Below, one piece after another: positions 54,506 to 64,000 of a stretch of 64,000 bases of DNA. How positions within the stretch are numbered: position 1 is the first letter of the stretch; each line of letters opens with the position of its first letter. The position numbers were made by a program, and so were the translations under genes. The stretch lies in contig CM041465.1 in the NCBI GenBank assembly GCA_023213395.1, positions 245,465,741-245,529,740 of the forward strand, given 5' to 3'. Under the pieces are notes generated by a model. It made no database searches. It saw nothing but the letters and a program-made list of their open reading frames with translations, and was not told the DNA's origin. This DNA is from Cycas panzhihuaensis (lineage: Eukaryota; Cycadophyta).

Positions 54506-56157
54506 ATGGCAAAGACAATTTTATTTAGAGAAAATGATGACCCACGTATCCGTACCGACTGGCAAGTGATGAATGAAGACGATGAAAGGAAAAAATTGCT
54601 GATAAAAACTGGGCTGTATAAATTCATAATGGTAGGTACTTTTCCAGGCTCAATCACGTTTTTGAATGTGGTTATACCTTTGTTAGTAGAATGTCCAAAC
54701 ATATTGCAGATTTCCGAAGCATCCATAGCGGCATTAACAGGGCTTCTAAATGAAGGAGAATTAATACGGCGAGATACTCAAATATCTCGTGAAGAGGCAA
54801 CAAAGCTTATTGGAGCCAATAGTAGAGATGCCTCTACTTCAGGCATCCAGATTGTAGGCATTAAGTCTCCTGAAAATAGATTTTTGGCCCACTTCATCTT
54901 CACCAGAATAATCTTAAATCAAAAGAATTTATTTGTACCAACAAACCTGAGGACAATGATTAATAAGGTGGCTCAAGGGAGATGCTTGAATTGGGCAAAT
55001 TTTGTTGCAGGGAGGATAATGCAAAACTTACAAACAGTCAAGGAATCTATTAAAACTGTTACTTTTTATTATGTAACAATTTTACAAGGACTACTTATTT
55101 CTTAATGTCCAGATATTATAATGCTTGCACAGAAGGAGGAGCAAGCTCCTTTAGCCTGTTGGACAAACAGTGGCATCACAACAGAGAAGTGGTGAGAAAT
55201 ACAAAATAAAGTCCAAGAATGGGTGCAGAAACAATATAATTTGAGAGCGGTCACAGTGGAGATTAAAGGCCAGGCTGAAATTCAGGGGGAAAAGATAAGA
55301 GGATGGAAGAAGAGGAAAAGATAGAAAACAGACTGCCAGAAGGACAGGCAAGAGGAGTTAAAATTGAAGAAAAGTTGCCAAAAATAGAGGCAGAAGAGGA
55401 GGAGGAGAAAAAAGAGGAATCACCCAAGAATGCTGTAGAAATAGAAAGTGAAGTCCAGAAACAGAAAAGAAGAAGACTTGCTCAAGAGAAAAAGAAAAAG
55501 GAGATTATAGAGAAACTAGAAAACCAACCACCTGAAATAGAATACAATGTGGATAAAGAATTATTGGAAGAGGGATTGGATCCCATGGAGTGTGATCCTT
55601 GAGATGTGACAAATTGGAGGACTTCATTTTTGGCGAAGGTAACTAGGCAAGTAGTTACAGAATTGGAAAGCAGAGCAAGACCACCTGAAGAATCGCTGAA
55701 AGGAATTCATCAAGTGACTGAGGAGAAATTGGATTCTTTAAAAGGATTCATAATGGATTGGGTAGATGATGTGGATGAAATTGGACCTCAGCTACATCAG
55801 TTCAAAGAAAGATTTAATCAGTACATCTCAATAGATATGCAACCAGTTTACCATCGACTGGGAGCTTGGATACTAAAATTAGATGAGGAATCAGAACGTT
55901 GCAAAAGTTTATGGAAAGAAAGAAATGCTTATAGGAAGGAATTGGACCTGGTACAAAGAGTAAATGCTGAAATGACTCAAGAAATCGAACAGTTGCATTC
56001 TAGGGAGATGCCAACATTGGCTCTATTGGATACAATGTGGGATGTTGTTTTGTTATGTGAATACTTGAAACAGAATGGGTTGAGATTACCCCCTCAAATT
56101 GCGAGACCAGATATGGAGTACATTCAGAGAGAAAAGGCAAAAATCAGAGAGGCCTAG
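54506..56157 (+). pseudogene. accessory ORF of the Tat-type element (plant-transposon-protein-like plus coiled coil)
   Basis: 54506-55105 is open for 199 codons, with KLLIKTGLYKFIMVGTFPGS, ENRFLAHFIFTRIILNQKNL, TNLRTMINKVAQGRCLNWAN and FVAGRIMQNLQ. These resemble the N-x-R-F-x-x-H-x-I ... G-x-x-x-N-W pattern of putative plant transposon / Athila env-region proteins. The frame continues past TAA (55103) and TGA (55193), shifts once near 55300, and runs as 55303-56157 with one TGA (55600-55602). The middle is E/K-rich with a basic KQKRRRLAQEKKKKE. The C-terminal half is helical and coiled-coil-like (ERCKSLWKERNAYRKELDLV). Joined, it spans about 550 codons, starting some 170 bases after pol once the solo LTR is discounted. 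No signal peptide or clear membrane segment, so a true envelope is unlikely. Function unknown; a homologue is at 32690-34180. Confidence 0.72.
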
Positions 56158-56221
56158 TTAAGAAAATGAGGAAAGTTTCATTTTGAAATTTTGGAATGAG
56201 TATGTTGCTCGTTCAAAGTGG

Positions 56222-56233
56222 CTGCAGGGGAGA
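56222..56233 (+). promoter_or_regulatory. polypurine tract of the Tat-type element
   Basis: ctgcaggggaga ends at 56233 directly before the 3' LTR start TGTGTGC. Confidence 0.8.
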
Positions 56234-56851
56234 TGTGTGCAGCCAAAATACTCAGTTATTTTGAGCAACCGACAGTTAAGAAGTTATTTTGGTTGAAGAC
56301 AGGTGCAATAGCATTGACTGCAGGTGCAACAGCAGATGTAACCAGGTCCAATAGTGCTGACTGCATGTGCGACCAGGTGCAACTAGTATAGACTACAGGT
56401 GTGACCAGGTGCAACCTGTACTGACTGCAGGTGCAACTAGTGCTAACAGAAGCACAACTGGGTGCAACTCAGAGGTGTAACCCAGGCAGGAGTAATGTGA
56501 TTAGGGTAGCAACTTAAAAACTTAGGCTGCATTAGTTAGAACCCAGAACAAGAAAAACTGTAAAGCAGTTATTTAATTATGTAGCTATGTAACTGTATAA
56601 AAGAATATAAAGGATAGAATGGGGATATCTCGGAAATCATAGGAGAGAAATCTTATCCGTGCCATTGTACATTCCCGTGGGCTGTCTTAATTGCTGTTGT
56701 AATTGCTCAAGCCTGCATCTGGTTGTGAGAGGACCAAACACAATGCCCTTTTTTGTCTAATGAAGTTGGTTAATTGTGTTCCAAACCTGCGTCTTTCTTG
56801 CATGATTTTTTTCTTTGAGTATGTTAGTTTATAGTAAGATAGGTGCACACA
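56234..56851 (+). repeat. 3' LTR of the Tat-type element
   Basis: 618 bp, same ends as the 5' LTR but with several dozen differences including a small deletion in the U3 array. The agcac duplication follows. Confidence 0.93.
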
Positions 56852-56856
56852 AGCAC

Positions 56857-57619
56857 AAATATCATTGAATGGATGAACGTATGTTCACGATGATATCATT
56901 GAAGTATATTTATGTCATGACATCGACCTCTTCACAAAATGTTATACCCTTTTATTAATAGCACTAATATTATTACTATCATCATCATAATCATCTTGAC
57001 TGTTGGTTCATTACCCCTATCTGCACATAAATATGTACCCAAAACTATCCTAATAATCTTCATTATTTTCTATTTTATCTTGCTCCAAATGATAGACTAA
57101 GAAACATTGTGGCAAATGAAGTGCCTCCTTGGAAGTTAATAAGAAAAGCCTTGTGGTAATTGAGAAAACACGCTTACCAATGACTCTTGAGCTCTTCTTG
57201 AGCATAAATGTGTGCTTAATTATAAAGTTGGTATTGTTTCAGAAAATATGCAGGAATGTTGAGTTGCTATTGCTATTGCTTTTAACTACTAATTTTAGAT
57301 CTCAAATTTGTATGTAGACTGTTACTTCCCATCTAGGGGCCCTCTTTTTGGCTACTACAATTTGGTAGCATGCGATGAGTGTCGTTTTCCTAATTTTCAG
57401 GATGTCTAAGACTTAACCTACATGTGACATGTTTCTTTCAACTTTATTTATGGAAGGTAGAAAATTACATATATTCTGTGTGTGTTGATTAACTGCATAT
57501 GGATAGAGTAGAAGACATAGGTGGTCAACAATTTGAATTCTTGAAGCATGGAAATGGGATCCTAGCTTCAACAATAGAAGACCTATTCGATTTTCCACCC
57601 TCAGGGACACTGAATATTA
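56857..57619. other. no recognisable gene
   Basis: AT-rich with two short ORFs without domains. It is expected to continue the intron and the older LINE sequence, but I cannot align it. Confidence 0.4.
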
Positions 57620-58150
57620 TACCAACCTCTATTCGAGTTAGGTGATGCTTTAAACCTTACAAATTATTGGACCACCATCATTGAGCATACTCTTACCAAA
57701 CTTTACTCCACTATTCTCGATACCTGTATTCCTGAATAGGCATACAAAGGTGGTTTATGGGCCAAAGGATAGGTAGGCTTCTGTTGAGATTATTAGACAT
57801 CAGATCACATCTTCATCCTGCAGTTTATTGAGGATGCTAGACAATGTTACTTGAAAGTCTTATCATTGTTTTGTACGCTTTATTAAGGGCTTTGAGATAG
57901 TCACTTGGCATCTCCTGCAAAAGAGATCACGTACTTAGGGATTTTCATAAGATGTTGTCTTAGTAGTGGCAACTATTACATGAGAAATTTCTTCAATGAG
58001 TTTATAGTCTACGTGACTTTCTAGGGACATGCATAGTGCTATTGGAGTCAAGTTGGTATGCCCCTTGTTTATGACCTTGTTTGGGCTTCACATGGATGAG
58101 TTAGAACAACATATCTAAAGAGTACTCCAGGCTAAGTAACCAGATACCTT
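57620..58150 (+). pseudogene. LINE reverse transcriptase relic
   Basis: The plus strand reads PLFELGDALNLTNYWTTIIE, HTLTKLYSTILDTCIPE, then TSDHIFILQFIEDARQCYLK, a frameshifted CFVRFIKGFEIVTWHLLQKR, and SAIGVKLVCPLFMTLFGLHM, DELEQHI. These are the N-Y-R-x-I, D-H-I-F-T-L, F-x-D-F-x-K-A-F-D and G-V-K-Q-G-C-P-L-S-P blocks of non-LTR RTs. The catalytic F-A-D-D region is not seen. It is opposite in orientation to the LINE relic at 45213-46720, so it is not simply its continuation. Confidence 0.78.
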
Positions 58151-58539
58151 GTATTTGATCTTCACACCTATATTCGATACATAATTGATATTTGGGTACT
58201 TGGACACAACATAGATGCTTCTTGGATACATATCTTAACCATATACCATATTGGGCTATATCTGATGTTGTTTCCAAATCTGTATCCTAATTTGATGGAT
58301 CCAAAATGATTGTACCCAAGAATGTTTTGGGCATGTTTGGGAGTATTTAAGCTTATATCTAGCATTCATATTCATTATATGATTAAAAAGTAATGATATA
58401 TTATTAAAAAAGTAGGGAACATTTAAAATAAAATACAACTTAGAAACCCTAACTTGTTTGCTATGATTTAGTTGCATTTATAGCAAGTGTTTTCCTATTT
58501 AAGGAATTGCTCCCTTTGGAAACCCTAATTTTGTCACAT
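58151..58539. other. no recognisable feature
   Basis: Contains several gata(t/c)..tatcc words and short minus-strand ORFs without domains. Confidence 0.4.
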
Positions 58540-58898
58540 CCCTATTGTAGCACTACAAAGTCCGAACACAACTAAAGGCAAGATCTAAATGAAGATGAAC
58601 ACAAATTAAATAGCATACGAAGAACTAAATGACAATAATTAATAGGCTAATCTCCATAGTGTTTGATCCAACATAAATAATAATTATTAAATGAAAGAAG
58701 TCATAAGATATAATAATGTTTGTGCCTCCCTTTTTGAGCATGGGCTTTGCAGCGATGCACCTCCTTCAAGAGGAGAGTAGAACATAAGTCTCTATGTGCT
58801 CTCCTCTATATGATATAATGACTCCTCAAGTATGGGAGGCAACCATATTAATTTATTTTAATTAATTGAAGGCATCCTTGAGGAATGGGTATGTTGCA
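58540..58898 (-). repeat. 3' LTR of gypsy F
   Basis: On the minus strand a GAAAGAGGGGGGG purine tract (58900-58912) precedes TGCAACATACCC at 58898. The left end is approximate. The LTR carries TTTAATTGCC-type AT-rich promoter sequence but no clear TATA. Confidence 0.6.
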
Positions 58899-58929
58899 AC
58901 CCCCCCTCTTTCAACATGCTTTGCCCTCA

Positions 58930-60007
58930 AGGCAAGGGTGTTTGAGGATTTTATTTTTGCCATTATTCATCTTCTCAAGTTGAAGCATTCTTGCATGAAT
59001 TCTTCCATTTGACTAGATATTACTTGATTTATTAGTGTTTTAAGGTGAACCTCCTCAATATCTTTTTTGATTTGATTATCAATTGACCTTCCTTGGATGG
59101 ATTGCTGTTTGAGTTGTTATCTTTTTGTTGATCTTTTTTGTCAAATGGGATACATGAAAAATGTTGTGGATTTTCCCTAGCTCAAGCTCATAAGCAACTT
59201 CTTCAAGCTATCTTAAGATTTGGAATGGTTTGTAAAACTTTGGTTGTAACTTTTGCTTGCTAGATTCCCACATTATCGCCTACTTGAAGTTTAGAACATT
59301 AAGTATACCTAGTCTTCTACTTCAATCTATCTTTTTGAATGAGATGGATCCTCTTGCTCCTTCATCAAACTTCATGCCATATTGACGTTTCTAATATGCT
59401 TCTTGTTTCTTCCATCATTTCAAGTTGTTCTTTAGCTATAGGGGCTGCACTACAATGTTGACAGTTGATGGTAAATCATACACATAAAGGGCCTTGAACG
59501 AAGGCATCTTAGTTGTCAAATTGTAAGTGGTGCGATAACACCATTATGCGATGTATAACCTCTTGTGCCAATGACTTTGCTTATATGAGGCTTAATTTCA
59601 CAAGTATTCTTCAAGACTTTTGTTAACCACCTCTGCTTGGACATCGATTTGTAGGGGGTATGCAATACACATTGCCAACTTAGTACCTACTTAACTAAAC
59701 AATTCTTTATAGAAGTCGTCAATAAAATTTAGGTGTTGATTGTTTACTATGACCTATGGAAATCCATCTAATCTATGCATTTCTTTAACGGAAATTTCAG
59801 CTATTTGGCTTGCTTTATAATTGGATTGATTCCCACAAAAATGAGTACATTTAGTGAGGTGGTCTACCATTACGAAGATTGCATCCTTACCTTCCAAGCT
59901 GGGAAGCCTTGTAATGAAATTCATTGAAATTTCTCCTTATATTTGTTCTAGTATTGGTAATGGCTATAATAATCTTTATTACTTTACTTTTTCTGCATTA
60001 TGTGGGA
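58930..60007 (-). pseudogene. gypsy F integrase and chromodomain
   Basis: Minus-strand core: MNFITRLPSLEGKDAIFVMV, DHLTKCTHFCGNQSNYKASQ, IAEISVKEMHRLDGFP, then VIVNNQHLNFIDDF where V-S-D-R-D is mutated. The Glu region (Q-A-E-V-V-N-K-S-L-E-E-Y-L) and PSFKALYVYDLPS follow. The tail has LAYELELGKIHNIFHVSHLT (about 59110-59190). The chromodomain has YLVKWKNS..NASTWED (about 58975-59030). The end is ...RAKHVERGGG. The N-terminal zinc finger is cut off by the LTR junction at 60008. Confidence 0.82.
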
Positions 60008-60363
60008 TGAACCAATCCCAACAATCACCAATGAATCTGCAAGAAGTAGCTCAAAGGGCATAGTAAAGAAATATGGATGCAACAAATCACTTTATTACCA
60101 GAAGGAAATTGAATACATAATTGAGCACCAAAGAGAACCACATGCAGTACCGCAACACGCCAATACACGATAATCGCATATACTTGATAACACTACTCTA
60201 CTTTTAGAAGGCCTTATACAGACAAGTGTGGCCTCTCTTACAACAATGGTATTGGCATAGGACTAAATGGCCCACACACATGTTAAGGGCTAGTGCTAAT
60301 TGTTATGTTATGTGACTACATGTGTTAGCCATTAGCCCTCGCGATTAGGATAGCTATATAACA
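60008..60363 (-). repeat. 3' LTR of element E
   Basis: Minus-strand start TGTTATATAGCTATCC after AATGAAGGGGATA. Aligns with 63453-63796 (shared acatgttaagggctagtgct block at 60276 and 63722). Confidence 0.8.
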
Positions 60364-60689
60364 TATCCCCTTCATTAAGATGCCGAGTCCTTGAAGTTGA
60401 GCAAATGTTGAAGCTGATAAATAAACTTTGTTGTTGACTTCCCTCATTGAGCCTCTACTTTGGAGCTGGTTGTTTTGTCACAAGATTGAAAGATGCCGTG
60501 CTTGGTTTGGATATTATCTAGGGAATCAATGATAGCTTGTTCTTTTTTGAGGGTTGGCACAAGGGCTTGGGAAGTGGTGGGTGGTATTTCTTGAAAATTG
60601 GAAGTGAAAACTTTATGAAGTGGGCAATTGGGGAATATGGAAGGTGGGACTTGAATATCATTGATACGAGCTATGAGATGATGTTTTTG

Positions 60690-61110
60690 ACTAGGAGGTG
60701 GTGAAATACCACGGGGCTTGTGAGTTTTGCCAAGTTGGTCTTTGAAAAGGATAATTGAATTGGTAGGGGAATTATTGGTGTTATAAGTGCCTAGAGTTTG
60801 TAGCCATTGGACTCTTAGTATGGCATCTAACCCACTAATGGAAATAGCATAAAATTAGAGATCGTGATATGTTCCTATTTAAATATGGAGGCTTTTAATG
60901 ATTCCTATACAATGGCGTTCTTGGTGGCCTAGAAGAGAGCAAGCAAAGCTTGTTTTTGGCACTATCTATAAATTTAGCTACAGAGCAAGTGAGATATCTA
61001 TAAAATTCAATGAGGCACCACTATTAATGAGAATGGCCATGGGGGTTTTATATAATGTGCCTTTAACTTGGAGGGTTGGGGGAAGAATGTAGAGGACAGA
61101 TTAGCTAAGG
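60690..61110 (-). pseudogene. gypsy protease of element E
   Basis: The minus strand reads LQVKGTLYKTPMAILINSGA followed by SLNFIDISLAL (about 60985-61060). The catalytic D-S/T-G is N-S-G, so the active Asp is lost. Further on ISGLDAILRVQWLQTLGTYN (about 60770-60850) matches the gypsy G-x-D-V-I-L-G-x-Q-W-L-x-x-L-G-P block, then LFKDQLGKTHKPRGI. Two in-frame stops lie in the first half. Confidence 0.78.
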
Positions 61111-61639
61111 ATAATATGGATTTGGGAAGAAGCTGGGATTCAAGAAAGGAGTCTTCACTTAATTCTTGCTTCTAGTTCGATTCCTCATTTGCAAAGATAT
61201 TTGCATCAATGGTGAAAACCATGTGTCGAGCTTTACAAACTTTAAAGTTATTGCGGATCCATCTTTTTGCACATTTTTCACACAAACTAATCTCTCCTCA
61301 TTTGTTTGATTTCGCTTGAGAGACATTTAATGTATTTGACAACCTTCTGGGAGGTATATTATTTGAGGGATTCCTTTGTTGATATTGTTGGACTAGCAGT
61401 CGAGGATGCTAATGGGGCTTTGAAGGATTTGGGTGATGGTGTTGTTGGACCTACCATTAAGAAGGTACCATGTGCTCTGTTGCATACCCTGCTTCTGCAG
61501 CCTTGGCCATGGATATCGCTTGTTTTAATTTGGTGGCGACATCGTTTTTAGGCGCATGAATGTGCTCTTTGAGCCCAGACATCTATGTATCGAAAATTGT
61601 TTGACAATCCAAGTTTTGGCTAACCCAATTTTGCAAAGT

Positions 61640-62280
61640 CTAGATCTTGTTTATATACTCTTCCACTAACATTACTTCCCTCAAGTGCATGAGTTGATTG
61701 AAAAATGATTGGATCCAAGTTTCTTTGTATTGCTCAAAGAAACTATTACAAAAGTGTGCCCATGTTTGATTAGCAGGATACTCTTGTTGCCACCAATAAA
61801 ACCAATGATGTGTCTTATCATTCAGGTGGATAGAGACAAATGTTAATTGGTCATCAACTAGCATTGAGTTGAGTGAAAAGTAGGAGTTGAGTTTGCTTAT
61901 CCAACTCCTTGCACAATCTTTGTTAAGGTCTAGGTCAAATGTCAGTATGTTAACTTTGTGATGGACTAGTTGTTGACATGTTGTAAATAGAAGATTTTGA
62001 GGGGGTGGGGGGGTGTGGGGGTGGACCTATTGGTGGAGGAGAGGGACCTATTGTGTTGGAAGTGTATGGAATATTAGAATTGGATGCTAATAGTAGGAGT
62101 AACTTATCCAAATTTGGATTGAAAACATCTTGTTTCTAATCGAAAGCATCCTATTTCTTCTTGCATTCCTTGAATTGCTAATCAATGATCTGAGCCATTC
62201 CAGTTAGATTCTAAGTCATTTCGGCAAACTGAATCTCCAGTGCTAGGGACAAAGCAAGAAGTAGGATATTCACGAAGAAA
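61640..62280 (-). pseudogene. gypsy gag of element E
   Basis: 61640-61864 is open: LVDDQLTFVSIHLNDKTHHW, FYWWQQEYPANQTWAHFCNS and FFEQYKETWIQSFFNQLMHL fit the gag core (W-x-x-W ... W-x-x-F-x-x-x-F-x-x-x-F). Upstream on the same strand (61870-62280) are ELDKQTQLL-like residues preceding it, a proline-rich GPSPPPIGPPPHPPTP and an N-terminal helical part. No zinc knuckle is recognised between gag and protease. Confidence 0.75.
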
Positions 62281-62299
62281 GAAAAGTAGGCAAATAGAA

Positions 62300-63240
62300 C
62301 ATGACTAAAGAATTGGGGAGTGGTGTAGATGGGAAGGGGGAGGGTGGGGTGTCTATAGCGTGTCGACTCCCAAAAATTCACAATAAATTTATTTAGTGTA
62401 CTATGATGAGTACGAAAAGCTCATGGAAATGACATGAGTTATGAGTGAAAAATTTGGGTTGTGGGGCCCACAGGGTGCCTATATGCCATTATACCTTGAA
62501 AATGTCGGTTAAAACTACCGTAGTGAAAAATGATCAGTGCGACACACTGATCGAAATAATATGTATGAATGACTAGGGGTAATTTTAAGATGTGGACCTT
62601 TTTTTTCGTTGAGTCTAATGGTGCAAGTTTAGGATTGTTGAACTCTGAGATTGAGGGTTTGGATTGGGATTTTGTTATTATTGTTATCATTGTTGGTTGT
62701 CTTTATTGCAATTATGTGCCGTTAATTATGCTGGAGATAGAATTGTGCTTTGCTTTTGCTTGTAATATCTTTGGGCAAATCAGGACAGCATGAAGGCAAC
62801 AGAATTTCTGCAAAACATTTGAGGCAGGTGTGCCCAGTATGTAGGTCCTTCGATAAACTTCTTAGTCGTTACTACCACTCGACCTAATATCTCAAGATGC
62901 TTACTACGAAGGATTGCCCGTACTCAGAATTGTGATAACTGTTCTAAGGTGTTCATGATGGGTAATTTCGTGGTGCTAACAATGAATCACTGCATCACAA
63001 TTTTTTGGCAATTGACAGTATCCCTAATCTAGGTATAGAATGGAAGCCTATAGGGGTCCTCCTATATACTTGAAGGTATATGGAGGCTCTCTTCCATAGC
63101 GAGGTGCTATTTGAGGCCATTGTAAGCAATGTTATTAGCTTTGGTTCACGTATCTGTGTATACTTAGGTATGCTTGGCCTAGAATGATAGTTCCCTATGA
63201 TATTTACAGAGCTCCAACATAGGGTCTCTACCTAACCACT
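62300..63240. other. unexplained insert between gag and PBS of element E
   Basis: No ORF with a domain. It contains an 8-bp stem hairpin gatcagtg-cgaca-cactgatc at 62532-62552. It could be leader sequence or a separate small transposon; I found no convincing ends. Confidence 0.4.
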
Positions 63241-63452
63241 AAAGGGAAAATGGGTGGGAGGGGTTGTTGCTTGATTGCAGTATATTGTATAATGAGTATA
63301 ATAATAGAAAACAAAATGAAATGTGAGAGACAGTTATTAAGTTTTTCATCGTGGGAATTTTTTTTCCCCAAGGTTTTTAGCTTCTTTCTTGTAGTTGTGT
63401 CTTCTCGATTCCTCAAACTTGATCATAAACACAACTCTAATATCACTTGGGG

Positions 63453-63796
63453 TAAATCAATCCCAACAATCACCATAGAATTTGCAAGAAGTAGCTCAAA
63501 GGGTAGAATAAAGAAATATGGATGTAGCAACTTGGTTTATTAGTAGGAGGAAATTGAATACATAATCTAGCACCAAAGAGAATTAAATGTAGTACTGTAG
63601 TATGCCAATACACAATAATCTCAAATACTCAATAACCATACTCTACTTTTAGGAGGCCTTATATAGACAAGCACAATCTATCTTACAATAATGCTATTGG
63701 TAAGAGTAAACAACCTGCACACATGTTAAGGGCTAGTGCTAATTGTTAGGTCATGTGATTACATGTTTTAGCCATTACGCCTTATGATTAGGATAT
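63453..63796 (-). repeat. 5' LTR of element E
   Basis: Aligns with 60008-60363. The outer edge has lost about ten bases relative to the 3' LTR. On the inner side a degenerate PBS TGATATTAGAGTTG (complement 63432-63445) follows. Confidence 0.78.
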
Positions 63797-64000
63797 AGGA
63801 AGGTGGTCTACCATTATCAAGATTGCATCCTTACCTTCCAAGCTGGGAAGCCTTGTAATGAAATCCATTGAAATTTCTCCTCATTTTATTTTGGTATTGG
63901 TAATGGCTATAATAATCCATAATACTTTACTTTTTCTGCCTTGTGCCTTTGATATATTTTGTGTCCTGTTATGAACTCGATGAGTTCTTCCTTTTTTTCT
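63797..64000 (-). pseudogene. gypsy integrase fragment at window edge
   Basis: The minus strand reads KKEELIEFITGHKIYQRHKA (a zinc-finger end with C-x-x-C changed to H-K-I-Y), then P-L-P-I-P, ISLQGFPAWK in shifted frame, and stops at the DHL of V-D-H-L. It overlaps in content with 59855-59995 of F (the same roughly 140 bases), so two gypsy copies flank element E. It continues beyond the window. Confidence 0.75.

Larger units (their letters stand above)
46721..56851 (+). mobile_element. complete Athila/Tat-type Ty3/gypsy element with accessory ORF
   Basis: Two 618-bp LTRs (46721-47338, 56234-56851) start TGTGTGC and end GCACACA. The flanks ggcac / agcac look like a 5-bp target duplication with one change. 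A PBS resembling the complement of tRNA-Asp, then gag with zinc knuckles, a DGG-type protease, RT, RNase H and integrase follow in gypsy order. After them come an extra ORF, PPT and LTR. A reversed gypsy LTR is inserted between pol and the extra ORF. The LTRs differ at several dozen sites by eye, so it is older than A and B. The integrase has no chromodomain. It occupies the RRP12-like intron. Confidence 0.9.
60008..63796 (-). mobile_element. gypsy element E with gag and protease only
   Basis: Minus-strand element: 5' LTR 63453-63796, reversed PBS at 63432-63445, gag (62280-61640), protease (61110-60690), PPT (about 60364-60380) and 3' LTR 60008-60363. The LTRs align over about 350 bp. RT, RNase H and integrase are absent: protease is followed by only about 300 bases before the PPT. 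An unrelated stretch of about 0.9 kb lies between PBS and gag. It is flanked on both sides by integrase pieces of a related gypsy family. Confidence 0.75.

Noticed and set aside
54506-55105. True retroviral-type envelope gene
   Set aside because: No signal peptide, no convincing transmembrane or fusion segment; the similarity is to plant-transposon-type proteins.

Overview
The window is nuclear DNA of a seed plant with a very repeat-rich genome. A gymnosperm is my best guess: decayed Ty1/copia and Ty3/gypsy elements are stacked inside one another, LINE relics are present, and the one host gene has a TE-swollen intron. Species cannot be fixed from the sequence alone. I see no tRNA or rRNA gene, no CRISPR array, and nothing bacterial or organellar.

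Layout. 1-4745: 3' part of a degraded copia element (gag end, PR, INT, RT, RNase H, PPT, LTR). 5300-7950: minus-strand gypsy relic. 7985-9650: three related copia LTR pieces in series. The third opens copia element C (9247-26478). C contains two complete, closely related copia insertions: A (10027-15219, target duplication agtga) and B (19646-24933, target duplication aaaag). C ends against copia fragment D (26479-about 30038). 30060-31600: a gypsy 3' end and a minus-strand copia LTR edge. 32690-34900: the decayed 3' part of an old gypsy element that carried an extra ORF. 35400-39300: minus-strand chromovirus-type gypsy sequence (RT to chromodomain) between two LTRs of one family.

43364-44803 holds five consecutive exons, with consensus splice sites and one open frame across all junctions, of an RRP12-like ribosome-biogenesis protein. 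The next intron is occupied by a minus-strand LINE relic. A complete 10.1-kb Athila/Tat-type gypsy element lies at its upstream edge (46721-56851). Further exons are not visible in the window.

57620-58150 is a plus-strand LINE RT relic. 58540-64000 is a minus-strand gypsy cluster: an integrase-chromodomain-LTR tail, an LTR element that keeps only gag and protease, and another integrase piece at the window edge.

The most interesting item is the 46721-56851 element. After gag-pol it carries a roughly 550-codon extra reading frame (54506-56157) with a plant-transposon-protein-like N-terminal half, a charged middle and a coiled-coil-like C-terminal half. Both halves recur in order in the older relic at 32690-34180, so the frame belongs to a lineage of elements and is not a one-off capture. 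A second theme is that A and B have almost identical LTRs but badly broken coding regions, which suggests mobilisation in trans.
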